Part shown: in pieces, positions 14,737 through 23,708 of the stretch
Position numbering within the stretch: position 1 is the first letter of the stretch
Layout: each line of letters opens with the position of its first letter
Assembly: GCA_934466475.1 (NCBI GenBank)
Contig: CAKSLI010000004.1
Coordinates: 1-64,000, forward strand
DNA length: 64,000 nt
Source of the DNA: an uncultured Oscillospiraceae bacterium
Lineage (GTDB): Bacteria > Bacillota > Clostridia > Oscillospirales > Ruminococcaceae
Direction: 5' to 3'
Notes under the pieces: generated by a model
Seen by the model: only the letters and a program-made list of their open reading frames with translations
Databases searched by the model: none
What the model was told of the DNA's origin: nothing
Program-made: the position numbers and the translations under genes

Positions 14737-16779
14737 ATGAAAAAGACATATTACTGCTTTGCCGCTGACAGGAATGAAAACGGCATAATAAACAAATGGT
14801 AACCTCTAAAAACCGGGACACGAGCAGATTGCGTACATGACTTATATCAGATGCTAGGCGTCAAACCGCAGCGTTTTCCGCCGTAGGCGGATAATGCGTT
14901 TACTGTATGTATTTCAAGGTTTGACAACGAAGCAGATGATATAAGTCATAGAAATCTGCCGTGAAGGAGGTTTTTAGAGGTTACCAAATACCATATTCTT
15001 TGCGTCGGCGTTCCGGAAAACGGTGAAAATCCGGATTTCAGCGTTCTTCCTCCCATGAACGCGCAGGAGATATCCGACAGCGGAACAGAACCTCTCAATA
15101 TGGCGCTGAACAATGAGGACGGCTCTGTAAACGCCGTCCTGGAGCCGTCCGCTTCGACCTACCCGTCAGTTTACTGCGACGATACGGGTATCCACCTGGC
15201 GGTAAAGCCCTTTACCGCCCACTATCACCGGCTCAATCCCGGAAGAATATGGCCCTCAAAGCCTGAGCTTATGCGAACAGTGACCGTTATTGCCGAAACA
15301 GAGCGCGTCACGAAGAAATATGTTAATTACCTCGTCACAAACCGTAAGCTGCCTATACTGAATAATCACTATGCCGAGCATGGATATTATGTGTGTGATT
15401 ATAACGGCAGCGTTGCGTATCTGTCGCTTGTGCAGATGCAGTCTGTCGGCAACCGGTACGGCTTTACCAACGCAAAGCTCTCCGGAAACCGCGTCCTGCA
15501 AACCGATGGCAGGGAGTTCATGCGCCTGCCGCCGCCCTCTGACGAGCTTATAAAACAGCTTGATTCCGTAAGCTATCTCGGCGGTGAGATAACGGATAAA
15601 TTCGATATGAAACAGCTTCGTCTCTATGCGGATACTTTCTTTGTCTTCAGGCGGCAGCAGTTCGGTTCCGCGGAGAGGAAAGCCACTGACACAGCCGCTG
15701 TTGACGAGTTCCGTGAAAGCATTGAAGCGTTTCATCAGGCGCTGCTCCACCGGACTGTTTCTGTCAGCGCGTATTCCGGAATAGAAAACAGGCTTGGGGA
15801 GCTGCTCTGCGATGACGAATCCAGCGAGGCGTACAAGAAGATAGAGCGCGAGCTTATAGAGCAGATCCCGTGCCGCTATTTCAGGAACACCGATGCGTTC
15901 ATGGATATGCTCAATGCAAAGGGCTCCGCGCTGCCTGAAGGCGCGGATAAGAAGAAAAAAGCGGCGCAGCTCAAAATAGCCGCGCTCCAGACATTTTCCG
16001 AGCTTGCCCCTGAGATCGTTGAGCAGTACTGCGGGATAATCCTCACGGAAAAGGAGATCTCCGCCGTTCTCATATCTCTCAAAGAAAAGCTGGATTTCGG
16101 ATTCCAGGGCTTTGAGTTCCGTCTGAAATCTCCGGATTCACTGTATGAAAAGCTGTATGAGCGTTCCAATGAGGCGGGAAAGACTACCGAGGAGCTTTTT
16201 GAAGAGACCAGGGACATACTGCGGTATACCGTATGTTTCAGGGATCCCGATGATTATTGCAGCGGAATACAGCAGATCGTTGATTATATCACAAAAAAGT
16301 ATCACGCTCAGCTTAACGGCTTCCGGAATTACTGGACGCCGTATGTTCCCGGGGATTACAGGGGACTGAACGTTTCTATCCGGCTTCCGGAGCTATACTG
16401 GAACTTCCGCGAGGAAAGGATCTGCCTGGACAGCAGCTGGAAGAACTCCCGCTACTGCATTACCGTGCCGTCATTCTGCCTTGAGATCCAGTTCCACACT
16501 GATAACAGCTACGCTGTCAAGACTGAAAACCATAAGCTGTATGAAGAAACAAGACGCAGCGACTTTGATGAATCTCTCCGCGGATCCCATACAGAACAAA
16601 TGAAGAAGAACCTTGAGAGAGTTAAAATACCGAAAGGCGCGGATTTTATGTATATGGATTCCAACGAATACATTACTGCGCTGTATGATTTTGTTGATTT
16701 TCTCAGGGGTGAGCTTGCGCAGATAAAGGAAAACTGCCGGGATAACCCGCTCATTGATCAGTCGCTGTTCAGGGACTGA
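14737..16779 (+). pseudogene. RelA/SpoT-like nucleotidyltransferase-domain protein, disrupted by a family B element
   Basis: The ancestral gene can be rebuilt exactly: 14737-14797 joined to 14990-16779 gives one open frame of 616 codons plus stop, once the element (14798-14984) and one CAAAT duplicate are removed. At present the first part (atg at 14737, starting KKTYYCFAADRNENG) stops within the element after 22 codons. The remainder is open from 14986, with its first ATG at 15055 but no ribosome site. About residues 390-545 of the rebuilt protein carry a RelA/SpoT-like pattern: FEFRLKSPDSLYEKL, DILRYTVCF, FRNYWTPYVPGDYRGLNV, FCLEIQFHT, HKLYEE. This fold makes alarmones or pyrophosphorylates nucleotides or tRNA in toxin relatives. 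The first 380 residues are unassigned. Whether any product is made now is doubtful. Confidence 0.75.
14798..14984. repeat. Family B MITE-like element
   Basis: Ends GGTAACCTCTAAAAACC and GGTTTTTAGAGGTTAC, flanked by CAAAT at 14793-14797 and 14985-14989. Internal inverted segments pair around ATGACTTATATCA and TGATATAAGTCAT. It interrupts the RelA/SpoT-like gene. Confidence 0.9.
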
Positions 16780-16806
16780 TTACGTATCCTGATGCCCGTA
16801 AAATAT

Positions 16807-16840
16807 GAAAACCGCGTGGATCCTGTGTCCACGCGGTTTT
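16807..16840. terminator. Bidirectional terminator
   Basis: AAAACCGCGTGGA and TCCACGCGGTTTT arms between convergent genes ending at 16779 and 16847. Confidence 0.9.
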
Positions 16841-16846
16841 GTAATA

Positions 16847-18622
16847 TCAGATCACGTTGTATTCCTTGAGTATCTTCTCAATATCAGTGTCCTTTATCTT
16901 GCCGAGCAGTTTCTTGACTACCAGCTCCTTCATGAAGCCGATGTCCATATCGGTCGCCTTCTTGCCGTCGCGGAGCTTCACGGTTGCGTCCAGGAGCGCG
17001 CGGACGTCATAAACGCTGCCCCATACCTCCGGTACTCCGCGGTCAACGTTGAGCAGGGTGTAGACCGCCTCCATGCCTGTGCGCATGGAATATTCGGTGG
17101 TGAAGATCGTGTCGCGGGGCGTTTCAGCGAACTGACCAAGGAACGCGAAGTTCACTGCGCCGTCCGGAACTACCTTGGGTCTGTCGCCGTATGCCCTGGG
17201 CATGAAGAACGCGTCTATATAGGGCATCATTACCGGGACGGTATTTGCGGAGTGCTCCGCCATATCCTCGATCTGATCCTCGGGAACGCCGATGTGATAC
17301 AGCCATTCCATGCAGATCTCCTTGCCGGTGCATTCGCGCATGGGCTTCTTGATATAGTCGCCGGGCTTGTCGCTGAACAGGGCGTATACCCATACCAGGC
17401 AGTGATCCTTAGGCTGCTCGCGGAACTGCGGCTGGCGATTTATCGTCCAGCTCAGGAGCCAGCTGGAATCCTTGACGGTGACGATGCCTCCGGTAACTAC
17501 CTTTCCGCTGAACGGGTCACGCTTGCAGATATTCTTGATATAAGGAATAATGCGCTGATCCAGCGTTTCAACAGTGGCGCTCATCCAGTTGCACAGCTCA
17601 GGATTTCCGCAGAACTTGTCGGGGTGTCCGAAAGCGGGATCCTGCGCGGCGATCTTGCGCCACATATCCCAGCCGCCGCCTTCGCGTATCTCGGTATCGA
17701 ACTTTGCGGGGGTGTTCTGGCTGCCCATTGTGGAGTTCTCAACGCAGCCGCCGTTTGTGATGAACACAAGGTCGTTTTCGGTGAGGTCTATGCTTTCCTT
17801 ATTGCCGTTCCTGATGACATCAATGCGGGTCGCGAGCTTTCTTTCAGGCTTGCAGTCGAACTTCACGTTCACTACTTTTACGCCGTAATGGAACTGCACG
17901 CCGAAGCTCTCAAGATACTTCACCATAGGCAGTATCATGGACTCATACTGATTGTACTTGGTGAAGCGGAGCGCCTTGAAATCCGGCAGACCGCCGATGT
18001 GGTGTATAAAGCGCTGGATATACAGCTTCATTTCAAGGGCGCTGTGCCAGTTTTCAAAGGCGAACATGGTGCGCCAGTACAGCCAGAAGTTGGAGTTGAG
18101 AACCTCGTCATCGAAGAAATCGGTTATCTTCTTGTCCTGGAGCTGCTCGTTCGGCGTGAAGAACAGCTTCATTATCTCCATTGCGCCCTTGTCGGAAATA
18201 TCGAACTTTCCGTCCGTGTGGGCGTCCTCGCCGCGGTTTACAGTGGCGCGGCAGAGTGAATAGTTCGGGTCCGCCTTGTTCAGCCAGTAATATTCGTCCA
18301 GCACTGAAACGCCCTCGGTCTCGATCGAGGGAATCGAGTGGAAAAGATCCCACATTACCTCGAAGTGGTTATCCATTTCACGGCCGCCGCGCATTACGTA
18401 GCCGATGTTCTCGAACTTCCAGCCGTCGCAGGCACCGCCGGCGGTCTCGCCTTTTTCAAGAATATGGACGTGCTCGCCCTTCATCTGTCCGTCACGGACG
18501 AGATAGCACGCTGCTGTCAGCGCGGCAAGTCCGCTGCCGACGATATATGCTGATTTGCCGTCGACGCCTTCGGGCTTACGGGGTCTTGCAAATGCTTCGT
18601 AATTTCCGCTTGAATAGTACAT
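16847..18622 (-). CDS. ohyA: Oleate hydratase (MCRA family)
   Basis: 591 residues, the normal size of the myosin-cross-reactive-antigen family. These FAD enzymes add water to the cis-9 bond of oleate and related fatty acids, giving 10-hydroxy acids; in gut bacteria this detoxifies unsaturated fats. The FAD-binding start is AYIVGSGLAALTAACYLVRDG (seen in two parts, YIVGSGLAALTA and CYLVRDG; about 25-45) with EKGETAGGACDGW. Family segments include YNQYESMILPMVKYLESFGV, TNGGCVENSTMGS and GQFAETPRDTIFTTEYSMRT. The ATG at 18622 follows AAGGAGG; the upstream in-frame start at 18655 is not needed. A TetR gene lies upstream beyond a repeat and a terminator. Confidence 0.93.
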   Translation of the reverse strand: MYYSSGNYEAFARPRKPEGVDGKSAYIVGSGLAALTAACYLVRDGQMKGEHVHILEKGETAGGACDGWKFENIGYVMRGGREMDNHFEVMWDLFHSIPSIETEGVSVLDEYYWLNKADPNYSLCRATVNRGEDAHTDGKFDISDKGAMEIMKLFFTPNEQLQDKKITDFFDDEVLNSNFWLYWRTMFAFENWHSALEMKLYIQRFIHHIGGLPDFKALRFTKYNQYESMILPMVKYLESFGVQFHYGVKVVNVKFDCKPERKLATRIDVIRNGNKESIDLTENDLVFITNGGCVENSTMGSQNTPAKFDTEIREGGGWDMWRKIAAQDPAFGHPDKFCGNPELCNWMSATVETLDQRIIPYIKNICKRDPFSGKVVTGGIVTVKDSSWLLSWTINRQPQFREQPKDHCLVWVYALFSDKPGDYIKKPMRECTGKEICMEWLYHIGVPEDQIEDMAEHSANTVPVMMPYIDAFFMPRAYGDRPKVVPDGAVNFAFLGQFAETPRDTIFTTEYSMRTGMEAVYTLLNVDRGVPEVWGSVYDVRALLDATVKLRDGKKATDMDIGFMKELVVKKLLGKIKDTDIEKILKEYNVI

Positions 18623-18722
18623 ACAAATTTCCTCCTTGATATTATCACCGTTCATCCGGTCCTTTATCCTTTCGGTGATTATATCTTATCATTTTCCAAA
18701 GGAATATGCAATATACAGAAAA

Positions 18723-18753
18723 GCCGCCGTGTTCAGTTTTTCATCACGGCGGC
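18723..18753 (-). terminator. Terminator of the downstream tetR gene, displaced by a repeat
   Basis: GCCGCCGTG and CACGGCGGC stem; on the minus strand it is followed by TTTTCTG. The tetR-like gene ends at 18960 and a family A element (18802-18959) lies between its stop and this hairpin. Confidence 0.8.
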
Positions 18754-18801
18754 AAAGGTGTATATTTTTTTATCATTCAGGCGGAAATGTTCAGATTTAT
18801 G

Positions 18802-18959
18802 GGAACCTCTAAAAACCGGTTTGAAAAGGGAAAATGGGTAGAGTGCGCCGAATGCAAGGAAAACCGACGAAGTAAGGCTGTATGCCTTACGAGGAGGTTT
18901 GACGAAGCAGACGGTGTGCTATACACATTTTCACTCAAACAAGTTTTTTAGAGGTGACC
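18802..18959. repeat. Family A MITE-like element (short variant)
   Basis: Ends GGAACCTCTAAAAACC and GTTTTTTAGAGGTGACC; flanked by perfect TTATG repeats (18797-18801 and 18960-18964). It lacks the GGGCGACGGCATG central stem of the longer copies. The duplicate overlaps the stop codon of the tetR-like gene. Confidence 0.9.
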
Positions 18960-19517
18960 TTATGAAATGCGGAATTTCTCCAGCGCCTCCGTGACATTTC
19001 CGTGCATGATAACGGAGATGCGGTCCACGATTTTGTGCGGGTCCTCCTTCATGTCGTCCTTGACCCAGTTCAGCATGACTCCCACGAATGCGTACTTGTA
19101 GAAATCCGCGATGAACTCCTTGTCCTCCTCGCGGATTGTTATTCCGGCGGATTTTTCGTTCACCACGCTGATAAGCAGGTCATAGGTCAGCTTAAAGAGG
19201 TAGTTTTCGACGTGTTCGCGGCTGACGGAACGGTACACGTTGATTATGAACGGCTTGTTGTCCAGAACCGCCTCGAATATCTGTAAAATTCCCTGCTGCC
19301 AGGTCTCGTAGGTCTTTTTTCCCTCCAGGGCGCGCTTGGCGTCCTCAAGGCAGGACCACTCAACGAGGTCGTAGATGTCCTTGAAGTGGTAATAGAACGT
19401 CATTCTGCTGATACCGCAGTCTTCGGTTATGTCGTTTATCGTTATCTTGCTGAGCGGCTTTTTCAGCAGAAGATTTTTCAGTGACGCCTCCAGCGCACGT
19501 TTGGTTACCTGTGACAT
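18960..19517 (-). CDS. TetR-family regulator (DhaS-like C-terminal domain)
   Basis: 185 residues. The helix-turn-helix is in about residues 8-52 (ALEASLKNLLLKKPLSKITI; ITEDCGISRMTFYYHFKDIYDL). The C-terminal part looks like the TetR_C domain found with dihydroxyacetone-kinase regulators and with many fatty-acid-stress regulators. It lies upstream of oleate hydratase on the same strand, so fatty-acid-dependent control of ohyA is plausible (inference). AAAGGAG precedes the ATG. Its stop TAA (18962-18960) lies in the target duplication of a family A element. Confidence 0.88.
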   Translation of the reverse strand: MSQVTKRALEASLKNLLLKKPLSKITINDITEDCGISRMTFYYHFKDIYDLVEWSCLEDAKRALEGKKTYETWQQGILQIFEAVLDNKPFIINVYRSVSREHVENYLFKLTYDLLISVVNEKSAGITIREEDKEFIADFYKYAFVGVMLNWVKDDMKEDPHKIVDRISVIMHGNVTEALEKFRIS

Positions 19518-19575
19518 TTTCTGCTCCTTTCGGGCTGTACCCGGTTTTTGCTGTGATCATTGCATGCGCGTGCCG

Positions 19576-20658
19576 TCAGCAATACGCCGCCGCGATCAGG
19601 TAAAGCTGTTTGTTCTCATCCCCCTTTTCGGTTTCGAGGATGATGTGCCTGCGTTTTTTTTCAGGCTCCGACATTACGGCTTCCGTCCAGGGATTGTCCC
19701 AGCCGAAAAGGCTGTATCCGGAGAAGCCGCCGAGCCGTTTTCCGCCGCACATCACATTGACCGCCGCGCGGTCGCGGGAGCTGCTTTTGACGTACATCAC
19801 GACAAGCTGCGAGCATTCGTCTTCGAACTCCATGACAAGTCTTGAACCGGGCTTCTTTTTCCGGCAGACCGGGAACATCGGTTCGTGGTAGCCGCAGGGC
19901 TCGGTTTCCGGCGCAGTCTTTTCAAGGTCGATGAGCTTGAGTCCCTCAAAACGAACGTCGGTCATCGGCTCTGGAATCGGGAGCGTGGGCGCGCCGTCCT
20001 CAATGCTCTTTTGTATCGCCAGCCAAATCGCTTTTGCAATGAATTCATGCCCGTCAACATGCGGGTGCCCTTCGTCCTCAGTGTACACGTTCATCGGAAG
20101 TTTCCCGGACTGTATCAGCGGGTAAAGCGAGTGTTTCAGTCCCACCATGGGATTTCCGTACATTTTCGCGAAGTGCAGCATGTATTCCTCGCAGGAATAC
20201 CCGTCCCGGTTGAACACGGACACCGGTATCACCACCGGGCGCTTTTCCAGTGAAAGGAGCATTCGCAGCAGGCTCTCGTACTTTTCCAGACCGATGGGGT
20301 GGCTTTCCTCGTTTATTGAGTATTCCACGAAAACTATATCCGGCTGCTGTCCCTTTACAAGCAGCTGGGTTATCATTATTCCGGTAAGGCAGTTGGTTCC
20401 GGAAACCGCCATGTTGACCGCCTCGACCTGCTTTCCGGCGGCGCGGAAATATTCCTCCAGGAAATCCGGAAAGCACCTGCCGCAGCCGTTTGGCGAGGCA
20501 TGGTAGCCTATCGAAATAGAAGCTCCCAGGAATGCGAGCTTTACCGTATCCTGCCGCATTATCCGGGCAAGCGCCTGTCCGTCCGCGATATTGATGACGG
20601 AATCGCTCAGCGCTTTGGCGTACATTTCCTCTCCGAGGGCTTCAATAAGCGTCTGCAT
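19576..20658 (-). CDS. SGNH/GDSL-type hydrolase
   Basis: 360 residues, no signal peptide. The SGNH blocks are visible: FLGASISIGYHASPNG (block I Ser, about residues 43-50), NMAVSGTNC (Gly block), VFVEYSINEE (Asn block), and DEGHPHVDGHEF (catalytic Asp-x-x-His region, about 197-208). These are esterase or lipase-like enzymes, often deacetylating polysaccharides; the substrate is unknown. The last 120 residues form a beta-rich accessory region. It starts 16 bases after the LysR-type gene on the same strand, so the two are co-transcribed. Confidence 0.85.
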   Translation of the reverse strand: MQTLIEALGEEMYAKALSDSVINIADGQALARIMRQDTVKLAFLGASISIGYHASPNGCGRCFPDFLEEYFRAAGKQVEAVNMAVSGTNCLTGIMITQLLVKGQQPDIVFVEYSINEESHPIGLEKYESLLRMLLSLEKRPVVIPVSVFNRDGYSCEEYMLHFAKMYGNPMVGLKHSLYPLIQSGKLPMNVYTEDEGHPHVDGHEFIAKAIWLAIQKSIEDGAPTLPIPEPMTDVRFEGLKLIDLEKTAPETEPCGYHEPMFPVCRKKKPGSRLVMEFEDECSQLVVMYVKSSSRDRAAVNVMCGGKRLGGFSGYSLFGWDNPWTEAVMSEPEKKRRHIILETEKGDENKQLYLIAAAYC

Positions 20659-20674
20659 AGTTTACTCCTTTCAG

Positions 20675-21646
20675 TCAGGAAGTTCTCCATGTTCCGTAGC
20701 TTACAAGCTGTTTCAGCAGCAGGGAATACTCCCGCGCCGCCTTTGTAAGGTAACTGTTCTTTCGGTAGACGAGTGAAATATCCGTTTTTGCCAGCGCGTC
20801 CGGAAGCACGAAATATACCGGGTGCTTCGAAACATCCCCGAATCTCACCAGCGAATCAGGCAGGAACGCCAAGCCGAACTCCGCCTTGACGAAAGCGAAC
20901 GCGGACTCCACGGAGCGCACCTTCAGCGCATAATTCGGAGTCATTCCCGCGGTCGAGAAAATGCTGTCGATCTTTTCCGATGTGAATTCTCCGCCATCGT
21001 CGCAGACGATGATCTTTTCGCCGGCAAGCTGTGATAATTCCACCGGCTTTGCCGTCAGAAACTTCATAGAACTGCCGCGGATATCCTGGGCTGTGAGCGG
21101 CGTTGCGGTCAGCTTGCCGGCAAGTTCGCTCTTTTCCGGTACTGCGAGAAGCAGACGCTCGTCTGCAAGCGGCTCCGCCTCAAGGAGCTTCGGGTCGAAG
21201 CTCACCGCGCCGATGAAAAGGTCTATCTCCCCGCTCAGCACGGCTTCAAGGAGCTGCTGGGAACCCGCTTCCGTGACGGAAACATTCACACCGGAGTATC
21301 TGTGGCAGAATTCCGTTATGCTCCGCGGGAGCATGCAGGAAGCGCGGAATATCGTTGAGCCTATCCTGAGCGAACCCGTCCGCAGGTCGCTCATGTCGGA
21401 TATCTCGTTGCGCAGGCTTTCCTCCAGCACCTTTATCTGCACCGCCGTCCTGACGTATGCCTGACCCGCCGCGGTCAGCTTTACCGGAGTGGTGGAACGG
21501 TCAAACAGCGGCGTCCCGAGCTGATTTTCTATGTTTATTATATACTGGCTGAGCGAAGGCTGGGTCACGGAGAGCTTCCGCGCTGCCTTTGAAAAGCTGC
21601 CCTGTTCTGCAAGGGTAAGGACATATTCTATCTGCTGTGAAGTCAT
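20675..21646 (-). CDS. LysR-family transcriptional regulator
   Basis: 323 residues. The N-terminal winged helix-turn-helix is typical (QQIEYVLTLAEQGSFSKAAR, KLSVTQPSLSQYI, LGTPLFDRSTTPVKLTAAG). The effector-binding domain spans about residues 90-300 (LRIGSTIFRASCML; GEIDLFIGAVSFD). GGAGGATAAC precedes the ATG. It is followed by an SGNH hydrolase gene it may control. Confidence 0.92.
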   Translation of the reverse strand: MTSQQIEYVLTLAEQGSFSKAARKLSVTQPSLSQYIINIENQLGTPLFDRSTTPVKLTAAGQAYVRTAVQIKVLEESLRNEISDMSDLRTGSLRIGSTIFRASCMLPRSITEFCHRYSGVNVSVTEAGSQQLLEAVLSGEIDLFIGAVSFDPKLLEAEPLADERLLLAVPEKSELAGKLTATPLTAQDIRGSSMKFLTAKPVELSQLAGEKIIVCDDGGEFTSEKIDSIFSTAGMTPNYALKVRSVESAFAFVKAEFGLAFLPDSLVRFGDVSKHPVYFVLPDALAKTDISLVYRKNSYLTKAAREYSLLLKQLVSYGTWRTS

Positions 21647-21742
21647 GTTATCCTCCGTTAGGGCGGTATCAGTTCCGCCCTATCTGATTATAGCATATTT
21701 CTATAACTAAATCAATAGGGAAGCGGGGGATTCCCACAGATG

Positions 21743-21771
21743 TTGACAGGCATTCTGAACGGTGCTATAAT
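21743..21771 (+). promoter_or_regulatory. Strong promoter pointing into a family A element
   Basis: TTGACA (21743-21748), 17 bases, TATAAT (21766-21771). Only 5 bases downstream a family A element begins and no plus-strand gene follows; the next gene (22016-22669) is on the minus strand. The original target gene may have been lost. Confidence 0.7.
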
Positions 21772-21776
21772 ATGTA

Positions 21777-21971
21777 GGTCACCTCTAAAAACCTCGTTTG
21801 AATGAAAATGTGTATAGCACACCGACTGCTTCTTTCAACGAGCGAAATTTATGATGCGACGGCGTCCATGCCGTCGCCCGGTTATTTCGCTTTGCAACAT
21901 CGTGTTGCACCTCCTCGCATTCGGCGCACTCTACCCATTTTCCTTTTTCAAACCGGTTTTTAGAGGTTCCC
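21777..21971. repeat. Family A MITE-like element
   Basis: Inverse orientation: begins GGTCACCTCTAAAAACC and ends GGTTTTTAGAGGTTCCC, with the internal GGCGACGGCATGGACGCCG-type stem. No clear target duplication. Confidence 0.88.
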
Positions 21972-22015
21972 TTATATAGCAAAGTATGCGGAAATTTATT
22001 GCCGTATCATTCAGA

Positions 22016-22669
22016 TCATTCGTGCTCCTGCGGCTCTGTGATCCCCAGTGCTTTGAGTATCTCGAAGATCTCGTTTGAATTCCTGCGGAATTCCCTGGTA
22101 ACACGCTCCATCCAGCGGGAATACTCCCTGATTTTCGCGATAAGCAGATCGGCCTGCTGCTGAAAGCTCAGGTCTGGTATGACTATTCCGCTTATCTGCT
22201 TAATGGAGATCCACTTCATGCGGCCGTTATTGGTGGAAGCGGCGGCGCTGCGCAACCTGCTCATTCCTTCCTCGCTCTGGAGCCAGTAGCAAAGCCAGCG
22301 TGGTATGATCTTTTCCTTGTCAGTGCTGATCATGTATATGTTGCCGCTGACGATTATCTTTTCGTCATCAAGGCTCCCGGCTATGTCTATCTTAAATGGA
22401 GTGTCGTTCTTTGTAATAAGTATCATATCCGGCTGAAGGCAGTACTGATCTACATTCTTCCCCAGGATGGAGGGGTCAAAGCGCCTGAGCCCTTCGGTAT
22501 TCAGCTGAAGCGATGCCTCTTCCCTCATATCCGCAAGCGAAAGATAGCGATAGCCTGTTTCCTTGTCCGTGGTGCACTGTTCCAGCTCGTCGGCGCTCAG
22601 CTGGATCCCCCTTGATATGCTGGTTATAACGTTTCCAAGAGTTACTACTCTGCTTTTCCTGACTGACAT
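22016..22669 (-). CDS. Orphan half-size type I restriction S-subunit (single target-recognition domain)
   Basis: 217 residues, about half a normal HsdS. One target-recognition domain with the HsdS features: start VTLGNVITSISRGIQLSADE, the central DMILITKNDTPFKI and VSGNIYMIS strands, RWLCYWLQSEEGMSRLRS, then NGRMKWISIKQISGIVIPD (LKxIxIPxP-like) leading to the long helix QQQADLLIAKIREYSRWMER. No hsdM or hsdR is nearby. It could act as a dimer of half-subunits, exchange with a locus elsewhere, or be a remnant. A GGAGC site precedes the ATG. Confidence 0.8.
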   Translation of the reverse strand: MSVRKSRVVTLGNVITSISRGIQLSADELEQCTTDKETGYRYLSLADMREEASLQLNTEGLRRFDPSILGKNVDQYCLQPDMILITKNDTPFKIDIAGSLDDEKIIVSGNIYMISTDKEKIIPRWLCYWLQSEEGMSRLRSAAASTNNGRMKWISIKQISGIVIPDLSFQQQADLLIAKIREYSRWMERVTREFRRNSNEIFEILKALGITEPQEHE

Positions 22670-22717
22670 AATATGCTCCTGTTTCTTAAACTATATTATC
22701 ACACGATCCCGGAAAAG

Positions 22718-23674
22718 TCAAACCGGATAAACACCCGGTGCGGTCACAAGCTTTTTCCATGCGGGTACGGCTTTCAGGTAATCTATCATGTTTATGTGTC
22801 CCCAGAAAGAATCCCTGACGATATCGTTTACCGGATAGCCGTGATACATTCCCTGACCGACTTCAAGCGTGACCTGGACTCCTGCGCTTTTCATGCGGGA
22901 AACCAGATCATCGCACATTGCGTAGAGCACCTCGCAGTCTGCAAAGGAGACGTATGCCTCTTTAAGCCCGGCGTAATTTCCGAGCTGCGGGTATGGCATA
23001 TATTGCGGCAGTTCACTGCCGTTTGTTATCAGGTCGTAATAAGTGTCGAGCCACTTCACGGGAACGAATATGTCAGTTTTGTCGAGCTTCTCCGCGCGCT
23101 CCCGCTCCCCCTGAGAACAGATGCACATTTCCGGGGAGGAAACATACAGCTTGTCCGGCATGGGGACGTTTTCGCCCCTGGCATTGATGTGTGAGATAAG
23201 CGCCAGAGCCAGTGCTCCGCCTGTTGAACAGCCTGCGACTGCAACGTTTCCCTCTCCATATTCCGGGATAAGGTGCCTGTATACCTCATATATCATATCA
23301 ACGCTTTCGTTCATCGCGTGCTCAATGCACGGCAGGCAGTAGGGAATGATCACATCCCTGCCGGTCTCAAGCGCGAGCCTTTCAAACAGCTTGTAATCCT
23401 TTGCCACAGGGAACTGGAGCATTTTTTTATCCGGAATGTACAGCAGCGCCTGGATACTGTCCCTGTGCGTAAGGAATGTGGACAGCACTCCGTGCTCCAG
23501 GCGGCGCTCGTATTCCAGTTTTTTCGAAACCGCTCTGTCCGGGAAATTTATAACGTGCAGGTTTTTGCTATATCTTTTCCGGAGCTCGTCCGCAGAGCAG
23601 CTGAGAAGTTTCCTGTCCCCGAAGATTCCGGCAGTCCTTTTCATCAGACGATATTTCAGACTGAAATATATCAT
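22718..23674 (-). CDS. Alpha/beta hydrolase (HSL-like)
   Basis: 318 residues from the ATG at 23674, which follows CGGAGG with 7 bases; longer frames start upstream of the promoter and are rejected. The nucleophile elbow is GCSTGG (about residue 163), preceded by DVIIPYCLPC and an helix with MIYEVYRHLIPEYG. The probable His is in QGMYHGYPV near residue 280 and the acid in FADCEVLYAMCDD. No signal peptide. Substrate unknown. It has its own promoter. Confidence 0.8.
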   Translation of the reverse strand: MIYFSLKYRLMKRTAGIFGDRKLLSCSADELRKRYSKNLHVINFPDRAVSKKLEYERRLEHGVLSTFLTHRDSIQALLYIPDKKMLQFPVAKDYKLFERLALETGRDVIIPYCLPCIEHAMNESVDMIYEVYRHLIPEYGEGNVAVAGCSTGGALALALISHINARGENVPMPDKLYVSSPEMCICSQGERERAEKLDKTDIFVPVKWLDTYYDLITNGSELPQYMPYPQLGNYAGLKEAYVSFADCEVLYAMCDDLVSRMKSAGVQVTLEVGQGMYHGYPVNDIVRDSFWGHINMIDYLKAVPAWKKLVTAPGVYPV

Positions 23675-23708
23675 ATTGTTCCTCCGATGTGATCTGTTAA
23701 TATAATAA

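Noticed and set aside
15055..16779. Treating ATG 15055 as the natural start of the RelA/SpoT-like gene
   Set aside because: No ribosome site; the frame joins exactly to an upstream start at 14737 once the repeat and its duplicate are removed.
16805..18259. 484-codon open frame on the plus strand
   Set aside because: It is the antisense shadow of the oleate hydratase gene; composition is implausible and no ribosome site is present.
21777..21971. Family A stems as transcription terminators
   Set aside because: Stems occur inside a conserved repeated element with target duplications and lack a following T-run, so they are better explained as mobile-element structure.
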